A DNA stretch of 64,000 nucleotides from Zymoseptoria tritici IPO323. Its lineage: Eukaryota > Ascomycota > Dothideomycetes > Mycosphaerellales > Mycosphaerellaceae. Shown in pieces: positions 9,788-19,370 of the stretch. The stretch spans positions 868,001-932,000 of the forward strand of contig NC_018211.1 in assembly GCF_000219625.1 (NCBI RefSeq). Reading direction: 5' to 3'. Every line of letters begins with the position of its first letter. Position 1 is the stretch's first letter. Both the position numbers and the translations under genes were made by a program. The notes beneath the pieces were generated by a model that saw only the letters and a program-made list of their open reading frames with translations, made no database searches and had not been told where the DNA came from.

Positions 9788-11831
9788 ATGGCTGTGCTTG
9801 AGCAATCTTGGTCAGTTTCGATGTTGGAGGGGGATGGGAACGATGCTCTGGAGGTCTCGATGCTGACACGAATGCGACCTACAGGATCAAAGTCCAAGAG
9901 AAGACCTTTGGAAAATGGTAGGTCCACGAATCGACAATCTCGCAATCACTTTCAACCGCTGACTACGACCTACTCCCAGGCTCAACAACAAACTCCTCGC
10001 CCGCAACGTCGAAATCACCAACCTCGTAACCGACCTCTCTGACGGCGTCGCCCTCATCCACCTCCTCGAGATCCTATCCCAAGAATCCCTCGGCCGCTAC
10101 GCCGCGCGACCCAAACTCCGAGTGCAGCGCTTCGAAAACGTCAACATTGCCCTCGACTTCATCAAAGGGCGGAAAATCCAACTGACGAATATCGGCGCGG
10201 AAGATGTCGTGGACGGGAACCGGAAGATTATCCTCGGATTGATCTGGACACTCATTTTGAGGTTTACCATAAGCGATATCAATGATCAGGGGTTGAGTGC
10301 GAGGGAGGGACTACTGCTGTGGTGTCAGAGGAAGACGGCGTGTTATGATGAAGTGGAAGTCAGGGACTTTTCGAATAGTTGGAACGATGGACTAGCGTTT
10401 TGTGCGCTGTTGGATATCCACCGGCCGGACTTGATTGACTACGACAGCTTGGATAAATCGGACCATCGGGGAAATATGCAGCTCGCGTTCGATATCGCTT
10501 CTAAGGAGATTGGTATCCCGGACCTGCTGGATGTTGAGGATGTGTGCGATGTGGCGAAGCCGGACGAGAGGTCGTTGATGACTTATATCGCGTACTGGTT
10601 TCATGCTTTCTCGCAGATGGAAAAGGTGGAGAATGCTGGACGGCGGGTGGAGAAGTTTGTGGCGAATATGCAGGGCGCCTGGGAGATGCAGAATACGTAT
10701 GAGAGGAGGGTGAAGGCGCTTTTGGCGGCGATTGTGAAGCAGAGGGAGGAGTGGAACGGGGCACATTTCGATGGAACGTATGCGGATGCAAAGGATCAAA
10801 GTCGGCTTTTCACGGCATACAAACAACGAGGGAAGAGGGACTGGGTGGCGGAGAAAAGTGATCTCGCGGGTCTGCTAGGCAACATCAAGACGAAACTCAA
10901 CACCTACCAACTCCGGCCGTACCAACCTCCCCCGGAACTCAGCCTGCAAGCGCTCGACACCGCCTGGAGCGGTCTCATGGAAGACGAGCGCCACCGCAGC
11001 CAAGCCATCAACAACACCATCCGCGACATCAAAAACAACCTCCGCAAAACCTTTGCCGACAAAGCTAACGACTTTGCCCTCGCGCTCAAAACCATCAGCG
11101 TCAGCATCTCCGGCCTCGAAGGCGACGTCGAAGACCAACGCGAACACACCTCTCAAATCGCCCAGAACCTCCCTCCTCTCGATCAATACCTCGACATCAT
11201 CGCCTCCCTCAACACCCAATGCGAAGAAGCGAATATCGAAGAAAACGACTACACGACCTACACCTACGACGAACTCGCCTACGAACTCGGACTAGTCCGG
11301 AGTTCCGTACAGAAGAAACTCGCTTTCCTCGAAAACCAACTCGTTGCCCGCAACATGACCAACCTCACCCCTATCCAACTCGAAGAATTCGAGTCCGTCT
11401 TCCGCCACTTCGACCGCGACCTCTCCAATTCCCTACACGAACTCGAATTCTCCGCCGCCCTCGCCTCTCTCGGTCTCGTTTACGACGAATCCGAAATGCA
11501 CGCTCGTTTCCTCGAAGTCGCGGGTCACGGAGGACATGTCACGTTTGAACAATTCATCCGATTCATGGTGGACGTCACGGAGGATCAGAATACGGCGGAG
11601 CAAGTGTTTGAAAGTTTCCGAGAGGTCGCGGACGGAAAGCCGTATGTGACGGAGATGGACCTGACGCATTCGCTGATTCCCGAGGAGATTGTCAGACAGT
11701 TGGTGGAGGAGATGCCGGTGCATCGGGGCCCGGATTTGAGGGAGGATCGAGAGGTGAGGAAGTTTGATTATGTGGGGTTTATGGAGAAGTTTTTGACGGG
11801 GGGTGGGGAGGCGGGGGTTAATGGGACGTGA
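9788..11831 (+). CDS. Alpha-actinin (actin cross-linker)
   Basis: Exons 9788-9810, 9885-9917 and 9980-11831 give 635 aa, close to fission yeast Ain1. The first two exons rebuild the conserved start of the actin-binding domain (MAVLEQSWIKVQEKTFGKW), joined to LNNKLLARNVEITNLV. Two calponin-homology domains follow (about residues 8-230, with ALIHLLEILS and WNDGLAFCALLDIHRPDLIDY). A short two-repeat spectrin-type rod (about 240-480) comes next. The EF-hand region begins near residue 490, with a canonical-looking loop (DRDLSNSLHELE) and more degenerate later hands. The protein cross-links actin filaments at the contractile ring and in patches. The first donor is GTCAGT, slightly non-consensus, but the splice is fixed by the conserved protein sequence. 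Confidence 0.95.
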
Positions 11832-11852
11832 GGTGGTGAGTGGTGCTTGGTA

Positions 11853-11942
11853 TGTGGTTTTGCTTGGATGTGTGGTTTTGCTTGGATGTGTGGTTTTGCT
11901 TGGATGTGTGGTTTTGCTTGGATGTGTGGTTTTGCTTGGATG
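11853..11942. repeat. 18-bp minisatellite, five perfect copies
   Basis: The unit TGTGGTTTTGCTTGGATG is repeated five times without change, 22 bp after the alpha-actinin stop codon, so it probably lies in the 3' untranslated region. The exact identity of the copies points to recent expansion. Confidence 0.9.
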
Positions 11943-12326
11943 TGTTGATTGCTGAGCGTGGCGTTCTTGAGAGGTAGGGCAATCAGATGGCCTTGAGGCT
12001 GGTAGTCTACTGACTTCTGGGAATATATGATCACAAGTCTCTATCGTGCAGTGGTGCTGAACGCTGTGAGGTATCGTCAGGGGGGCATGGATGGTATAGC
12101 AGGACATACAGCGACCTTGGGATCGTTTCGTGTTACCAAGACATTTAAAGGGGCATGTTGGGTTCGAGATTATGTTTGATGAAGGTTTCCTTCCTTTTTG
12201 CCTTTGACTTACGCACTCAGCAGAACTATCAAAGCAGATCGTACGGAACTATTGGAACCCGATCAGAATATCACTTGCATCGGGATCTGAGTGTCCCGGT
12301 CGACTTTTGCATCAGGTTCGGGTTCA

Positions 12327-12549
12327 ATGAGGACCTTCAGTCTCAGATACATCAACCGGACTTGGCGCGAGAGAAGAGCTGCAGAGGCAGCGCAGAGACT
12401 GAGAGATCGTGTTGCTGCGCAGCAGCAAGCCGCGGCCATGGAGGCAGCGAAGGAAGAGTAAGTTGCGCTTTACTTCCGACATGACAAGCAACATACTGAC
12501 ATCGAGATCCTGCAGGACGCCTACAGTATTCGAGCTGCCGATTACGTGA
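12327..12549 (+). pseudogene. Truncated copy of FW-motif member A (last two exons)
   Basis: Positions from about 12348 encode YINRTWRERRAAEAAQRLRD and a Gln/Ala helix, nearly identical to the C-terminal half of member A at 4033-4657. A 58-nt intron (12458-12515, GTAAGT..CTGCAG) sits at the same phase-2 position, and the tail TPTVFELPIT then ends at a TGA (12547-12549), matching TPSTLELPMR in member A. The N-terminal domain with the FW motif is absent upstream. An ATG at 12327 leaves a 54-aa frame. Keeping the intron shows the copy arose at DNA level, not from mRNA. It could still be expressed as a small basic peptide, but a truncated relic is more likely. Confidence 0.75.
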
Positions 12550-14953
12550 AGGTGGGAGGTAGAAGTAGAAGACGAAGAGATGAAGTGCTGCGGAGTGGAG
12601 GTATACAGTCCTCGCATAAAGCCGAGCTCCTCTGTTTGCTCTTTCCGGGTGCCTTCCTTCCAGCCTGTCGGAATCGCGCGGCCAATTCGGCCGGCAGCAC
12701 AGCCCTCCGCCGCAGCAACGGTGCATGCCGACGTTCTGAAACATGCGCCGTCGACTTCGAATCTGTAGGACACGGAGCAAACTTGCGCCTCTCCTTGCAC
12801 CTCTCTATATCTTCTGTTCGCTGATGCATCGCTTAGAGGAATGCCGACCTTATCTCGCATATGGACAGCAGCTGAAGAACCGACTAGAATCCTTGCGCCA
12901 CGACGCCTATGTAGCTACCAGAAAATAATGCTGCTACCGTCCAAGGACGAGGTTCATGGCCTTTTGACTGCTTACCTCCATGCCTCTGATCAAACCGCAC
13001 CACGCCACTCAGACTCCGGTAGCTCGGTCGGTATAGTGTGAGCTCGAGAAACGAAAGTGTTGTCGTTGCTTTCTATCACCTCTTAGATACACATTCTCCT
13101 TGAACTTTATTTCCGTTCCCTGGCACAGACTGCGCAGTCTAAGCCCACGGAGTCAGACACATGCGGTCCAGTTTGAGCGGGATTACGGAGGTGGGACCTT
13201 TGCCCTCCACGTGGGAGGACGTTGCCGACGTTGCAAACCCGCCATGATCGCCGATCGATGCCGCTGAATTCAGTGAAGCGTCCGGCTGTTCCTATCCGAG
13301 CATGTAATTCACGCAGTATCAATTCGTTGTCGTCACGGTCGTACATCGACAGCAGCATCCCGAGACGATCAGTTTGGCGACTCGAGAAGCCCTCGTTCCC
13401 CTGATTGCCATTTGCCATGATTCTTGCTCCGCTGACTTTCATCCAGTACTCTCCGATTACCTCCCGTCCCCAGAAACACCCCTTCGATCCCGCTGTCGCT
13501 CGAAAGGTCTCGCCGTTCCAATATACAGCGCCATCATCGCCAAGAGATGGGTGTCGTGCGCGTGCGCGTGCCAATTCGAGCCAACACGCAGAAGTACGAA
13601 CTGACTGGTGACGCCCATGGCGACGATGCCAAATATCTGCAGACCATTCGAACCTTGAGATGGCATGGGGTGGTCTTGTGCTCGCACACAGTAGTAGCAA
13701 GCGGCGAAGCCGTAGAGGCTTGTCAGGCGCTCGGACAGAGGGGAGTCGCGGATGTATTCGAGGACTTAACTGCCCGAAGTGAATGGCATAGATGCTGCTA
13801 GAGTGGACTGTCCCGAGTCGATAAGACTCGATGATGTTGAAGGGAGTTGCGTTGGAGGTGACTTTCACGGCTTCTGACCGCCTGCCGTTCTTGTTAGGAC
13901 GTTGCAAGCCGCCATGCTCGTCGATCAACGCATGAAGTGCCGGCTGAGTTCAGCTAATCGCCGCCTTTGGCTGATCCTGACCGAGCAAATACATCACTAG
14001 CAATTGCCTTTGTCATTCGCTACCTTGACGCTGTCCGAAATCGCCGTCCTTCCTGTAAGAATCATGTAGGTTCCGCGGTCAATTCTCGAGGTTGACAATG
14101 CTCGTAGGACGGCAAGGTAAGTTCGTTGGTCCCAAGGCAAAGCATGCTTAGTCACGTCTTTCTTCGTCTTCGTAAGCCGTGGACACCAGGGCAACGTGCT
14201 CTTCCCTCCTTTTCTCCCTCTACACGCACATCCATTCCAATGCGTCCGGAGAACCTCGCCTGCACGCACGATTGATGCATTGCGTTTCAAAGCAAATCTG
14301 TATCCCCAGAATGACAGTACTCTTCTGCTATCAACACCTCGCGGATGACGGGCTCGCTTCCGGCGCCGAGAAGACGGTACCGGAGACTTCATGCCGGACA
14401 CGCGTGAGGGAGGATCAAAACCAAAATTACTCCATGTACGCCTCGACCAAACTGCCGGCCCTGACGGATATGGTGCACCACGGCATTTCCTGAACATCTG
14501 CGAACTTGTTGCTTTCTCCGCGTGCTGGCAAAATCTCGTGGCATGCCTGCTTTGAAGTCCCATTGCCAGGATGCTTTGCTGATATACCAAAACGGCGATG
14601 TCAAAGGATCGCGAATGCAGTATTCCAACGGTGTCGAGTATGCATTGCTCGGGAACAAATGTCTTGTACAACGTATCTCGGGGAGCGTCAGCCCAGAGAG
14701 ACGTGGGAAATTTGAAGGGTTAGCTGGATGTCGCCCGTTGCACTTCCGACAGTATCAGGGGAAGTACATCGTCATTCCATTGTCCTCTCCAGGAAGAGTA
14801 GAAGGCACGCAGTATGTGTATAATACTGGGCTTGCCTTCTTCAACAAGCTCTGATTCATCTACTTGCTCCTCACGTCACTCGCTTATTCACAGTCTTTCA
14901 ACCACACTCTTTCAATCACACTCGTTCTTTCACTTCTCCAAGAAGCAATCATC
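12550..14953. other. Gene-poor stretch with possible decayed coding sequence
   Basis: No complete gene can be supported. On the minus strand between about 13.1 and 13.8 kb two overlapping frames carry protein-like stretches (one with GLQIFGIVAMGVTSQFVLL, the other with DDGAVYWNGETFRATAG), suggesting a decayed or unrecognised spliced gene. The rest, including 14.0-14.9 kb, shows only weak frames and the promoter of the gene at 14954. Confidence 0.35.
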
Positions 14954-15940
14954 ATGCAGCTCATCAACCTTTTCGCCTTCGCGCCCCTCATGGCCTCCAT
15001 TGCTGATGCCTCTCCCGCACGTCCTGCTCCCTACAATGGAGTACAAGCCAATTCAATCCCCATCGCCATCTCCAGCCCAGAGTGTGGCATCTACGGCTAT
15101 GACAACACCAACTCAAAGACCTTGATCACGTCCGTCAAGGTCAACACAGTCGCCAAGTGCTTCACCACTTGCAGACAAAGGCAAAAGTGCATGAGCTACG
15201 GATTCTGCACCCAATCCAACACATGTAGCCTGTACAAGGTGGCCCTTCGCAAGCATATCAAGCGCACCAACTCCAGCGTAATCTTTTACGATCGTGGGTG
15301 CAAGAATCCTGCGGGTCCTCAGTCGACGAGAACTACGACCAGCTCGGCCACCTCTACCACAACCGCCACTATCGAGGACCCGATCACTGCTACTGCCACA
15401 ACCATCACCGTCACAACCACGAGATCCACCACTTCTGCCCGCTCAACCATCACCGGCCCAGTCACCATTGCTTCGACCTCCACTGCCTCGACCTCCACTG
15501 CCTCGACCTCCACTGCCTCGACCTCCACTGCCTCGACCTCCACTGCCTCGACCTCCACTGCCTCGACCTCCACTGCCTCGACCTCCACTGCCTCGACCAT
15601 CACTGCGTCTACCGCCACCGCCTCTATATCTTCAACCACGACAACAACATCTGCAAGCGCCACTGCCACTCCCGCACCCGGAGCAGCATTTACAGAATCC
15701 CTCAACAGCGCCTACAACGAGGTCCTCTTCGGCACCAACGCGAATGTATACGATCCTCGATCAGACATCGCATCTCTGGCAGACTGCGAAGATCTCTGTG
15801 CCGCCGACACCATTTGCGTAGCAGTAAACTTTTATCGGGCAGACGATGGAGACAATGTTGCGGGCAACTGCAATCTCTTGAGCAATATCCTTAGCGGTAG
15901 TGCGGTCACCAGTAATGTCGACTCTGCGAGGAAGAACTAG
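14954..15940 (+). CDS. Secreted PAN/apple-like protein with a mucin-like repeat
   Basis: The intronless frame from the ATG at 14954 encodes 328 aa; the upstream in-frame codons are not needed. A signal peptide (MQLINLFAFAPLMASIADA) starts the protein. A first Cys-rich module (about residues 35-118) and a second at the C-terminus (about 238-325) have spacing like PAN/apple folds, with C-x3-C pairs and a late C-x-L (CSLYK; CNLLS). Between them lies a Thr/Ser-rich linker of about 115 residues. Its core is eight perfect ASTST pentads plus one variant, likely heavily O-mannosylated. PAN modules bind carbohydrate or protein, so a wall-associated or secreted adhesive role is plausible. No GPI signal is visible at the C-terminus. 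Confidence 0.8.
   Translation: MQLINLFAFAPLMASIADASPARPAPYNGVQANSIPIAISSPECGIYGYDNTNSKTLITSVKVNTVAKCFTTCRQRQKCMSYGFCTQSNTCSLYKVALRKHIKRTNSSVIFYDRGCKNPAGPQSTRTTTSSATSTTTATIEDPITATATTITVTTTRSTTSARSTITGPVTIASTSTASTSTASTSTASTSTASTSTASTSTASTSTASTSTASTITASTATASISSTTTTTSASATATPAPGAAFTESLNSAYNEVLFGTNANVYDPRSDIASLADCEDLCAADTICVAVNFYRADDGDNVAGNCNLLSNILSGSAVTSNVDSARKN
15471..15605. repeat. 15-bp coding minisatellite (ASTST repeat)
   Basis: The unit GCCTCGACCTCCACT is repeated about eight times, the first with one silent change, followed by one diverged copy (GCCTCGACCATCACT). It keeps frame in the secreted protein and encodes the Ser/Thr linker. Near-identity at DNA level implies recent slippage and probable length variation between strains. 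Confidence 0.9.
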
Positions 15941-16452
15941 GAGCTGCGATGGGAGCCGTGAGGGCCCTGGGCATGACTGAGGCATTGAATCATCTGCTGC
16001 TGGAACAGCCTGAAGTCCACCCTTTGACGTCTGCCCTTGAGTTCTGCACCTGAAGCGAAAATGGCATTACATATCATTGACGAATTATTTGCATCTGCAT
16101 AGTGATACACTACACTTCATCGCCGCCTTCTTCTATCTCTACAGTTCCTCTGCAACCTCGCCCCCATCAAACCCAACCGTCTTCAAACCCGATTCCAGAA
16201 ACTCGCTCCGACAGTAAGACAAACCTCTCCTGGGATCAGATCTCCGTTCTCTGACATACTATACACACCAAGCCACCGGCGGCATCCGACACATGGCTTG
16301 CAGTTTGAACGGAACTGCGGAGGTACAAGCACCCAAAAGCAGATGTTTGACAAAGGAAAGCGCAGGAAAATCAAAAAGATCAAACAAATACGATGACAAG
16401 CGCTCATATGCACATATACACAATCCAATTCGTGTCAAATCCATCTCCATTT
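15941..16452. other. Spacer between convergent genes
   Basis: It contains the 3' flanks of the secreted-protein gene and the CRIB gene. A short stretch near 16289-16330 resembles 13156-13195 and may be a degenerate dispersed repeat. No gene was seen. Confidence 0.4.
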
Positions 16453-19370
16453 TCAGATCCACCCACCGTCTTCCTCCTCCGGTCCCTTAACAGGGCCCAA
16501 CGCAACTCGACTCGGCGGCGTCGCCGATCGACCCCTTTGCACCATTCTGCCGGCCGAAAATAACAACTCCCGGTCTCCTGAAGTTTCCGGTCGGCGCATC
16601 AGAATCTCGGGTGAGCCATCGAAACCTGCTGGAAGGGCGGACGTCATGGGTCGCGGCTTGTGATTTTGCGCGGCCCATTCGCCGGCGGCGTAGGATTTCG
16701 AACGGGGTGGCATGAGGGTACGGTAGCGGGATGGTGGGCCCGGAAGGAGAGGAGGTCGGGAGAGGGGTCGGGTGGGTCTGGAGACAGAGGTTGTGAGAGG
16801 TCGTTCGGGAAGGGTTGGAAGAGATCTCTCCGGTGGTGGAAGAGGAGGGAGGGGACCGGTTTTTGGTGGAGGAGTTGGTGGGAGGGAGAATTTGGCGTCA
16901 GGGAGGGCGAGGGGGGTGAGGTCGGTGTCTTCGCAGGGAGGCGTCACTGCTCCAACAGTAGATCCGTTCTCCGAGTTGGCATCGGGAGCGGTCTCGGAGT
17001 CTGGAGTCAAGGAAGGCTCCGATGATGTCGCTGAATCAGTTTGCGCGGCATTGTCGACCTTCTCGTCGATTGTGGACTTCATTCCGGCATTGGGATCGAT
17101 TGGTGATTCGATAGAGTTTTCGGATGCCGGGAATTCGATCGTTTGCTGGACGTCGTCGATCGGGCTTTGTGGCAGTGATGGCAGCATTGACCTGGACATC
17201 CTCGAGGATTTCCTCCCCTCGGGTCTTGCACGGAAGCTGTGCATGAGGTCAGGGATGGACGATGTCGAAGCGGAACTCCATCTTGTCATATCGCTTGCGG
17301 ATGCCGTGTGCAGCGAGCCTGTGGTGTCGCTCGACTTCCTTCGATACCGGAGGGAGCGTCCAGAAGATGACCTCGAGGAGCCGTTGTCCTCTGGGTCTGA
17401 CAGTGATTCGTCTGCCAAGAGCGCCCGCAAGTCGTAAGTCGGGAAATGCATCTCCTCGGCGGTGTAAGGAGACTTCTCGCATTCCGCCGCAGTGAGGAAC
17501 ACCTTGAGAGGATTCGGTGCGGTTGGCGCAGGGGAATCGGTCGAAGATGACGCTCCCGCTGATTCGATGACTTGTGGTTCTTTGAGGAATCCGTCGGTTG
17601 ACGCACTGCGAGAGCGAGCATCCAAGAAACCCCGGTGGCCGACCGACTGGCCACGCTTGTGAGCAGCTGGCTGCGAGACGTCCGATGCAACGGACTGAAT
17701 TGAGCGGCTGGTGCTGTCCGCGGGAGACACTGCGTTCGGTGCAACGGGCCGGTCCAACCAACCAGATAGAGAAACTCCGCCGGAAGCGCCTGACGGACTC
17801 TCGCCCTCGTTTGGAGATGGCTGGTTGGAAAGATCGCCTTCGACGGCAGATGTGTTCTCCCAGTCAAAGTCACAAGTCGCCTCGGCTTCTTGCTCAAACG
17901 CCAGATCAACGACGTCTTCCCACGTTGGCTCAGCAAGATCGGTCATCCTGGACATCCGAGTGCCAGCTGTTGCAGTGGATCGAGAAGACCGCTTGGATCG
18001 GATGGATCCTGCATAGTCGCTGCTCGCTCCTGCCTGCGTGCTTGAAAAGAGTGATCCTAATTGCCTGGATGATCGTAGGGACGTCTTTGATGGACTCGCT
18101 CTCGGCTGTTGCGGAGGAGTCAACGCCCTTGCTTGTTCTTGGTCGGTGGTTTGCTCCATTGGTGGCGTTTGTGTCAAAGTCTCCGGCGGCGGAGCTGGCT
18201 GAACAGGCATGCTGGCTCGCACATTGGCGACAATCGGCGACGTGGTAGCACGGTGCGCAGTAGGAGGAGCCGAATCATCGTCTGTGGCTCTTTCCTTGAT
18301 GAAATGTCGGAGCTGATCAGGATTCGTTTGCGTGATCGAGCCCAATGCGCTCATGGAAGAGTAATGTTTCAGCGGAAGCCCTTGATCGGACTTCATCCCA
18401 TGGATGGTATCGAAGGTATCGGGATTGAAATTCGTCTCTTGTGTCTCATCGAACGTTGTTTCGTCATCAGTCTCGGCAGCGTTGGCGAGTGGTAAGGCCG
18501 GCAGACCATATTTCTCTTCGCCCGGTTGTGCCGAGACTGGCTCGGACAGATCTTCGACTTTTATGCCCTTCAAATTCTCCTTTGGCTTTTGGTAGGCATT
18601 CAGAGCCCAGAACTTGCCAGGAAGATCTCGCTCGTGGACAGTATGCAGATGTGGCAGGTGTTTCCTTGCAGTGTGCGTGACGTGTTGAAAGTTGAAAGGT
18701 CGTGATATGCTCGTCTTCTTCCGATGTTGATAGACTTTTGAGACATTGGTTAGTGCTGGCGTATGGAAGAGGTTATTGTGTATATTGACCACTCACATTC
18801 GTCTTCGTTCTTGAACTGGGTGTCCTTCGGTTTTATGGACTTCGCCGCCGACGTGGATGAAGCTGCAAAAGGAACCAGGTCCGCATGCTGGGTAGCAGCT
18901 GTCTCCTCTTCCCGCTGTCGCGACGGAGGAGGCTCCGGGAAAGTAGCTTGTCGTTGCGGTCCCTGCGTAGTCTCACGAGCGGCCTTGCGTCGTCGAAAAC
19001 CGAATAGAGTATTCCGTATAGCTTGAATCGGATCACCTCCACTACGTTGGCTCTGTGTTTGACTGATGCCAGTAGTCGGTCGATCATTCGCGGAGTGCGT
19101 TGTTGACTGCGAAAGTGGACGGCTTCCGAGACGGCTGGTTTGCGATGTGGCCGAAGTCAGAGATGGAGCCGCGTGCTTGATACTCGAAGCGTCGGAAGGT
19201 GTACGCCCAAAGAAGGAGAGACGTTTGCGTTGGTGTTCCAGAGAGGATTTCAATGGCTTGTCACTGGTCTGTGGACGAGCTATCGACGAAGAGCTGTCCA
19301 TCTCATGTGCTCGAAGGTTCATAGAGCTCATGGAACCATTGTAGAGCTCCGACGGGCGAGGGGGTGTCAT
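16453..19370 (-). CDS. CRIB-domain protein, putative Cdc42/Rac effector
   Basis: Two minus-strand exons, 19370-18797 and 18734-16453, are joined over a 62-nt intron (GTGAGT..AAAAG, with a CTAAC branch site), giving about 951 aa. The splice joins NEDE to FYQHRKKTS and places the CRIB (p21-Rho-binding) motif right after it: ISRPFNFQHVTHTARKHL, matching I-S-x-P-x(2-4)-F-x-H-x2-H. CRIB motifs bind GTP-loaded Cdc42 or Rac. The rest is Ser/Pro-rich and probably disordered, with poly-proline stretches near the C-terminus (PPTPPPKTGPLPPLPPPERS) that could bind SH3 domains. There is no kinase domain, so it is not a PAK; an adaptor in polarity or cytoskeletal signalling is the likely role. The start at 19370 (MTPPRPSELYNG) is chosen because the frame upstream lacks the composition of the rest. 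Confidence 0.85.

Noticed and set aside
11853..11942. CRISPR-like regular repeats
   Set aside because: The units are directly adjacent without spacers and the genome is eukaryotic; this is a minisatellite.
11433..12107. Minus-strand frame with repeated HIQAKP-type units
   Set aside because: A product of the 18-bp minisatellite and the antisense of the alpha-actinin 3' end.
15294..15894. Pro-rich and His/Cys-rich frames over the secreted-protein repeat
   Set aside because: Alternative frames of the 15-bp repeat, which is open in several frames by chance; only one frame has a signal peptide and Cys modules.
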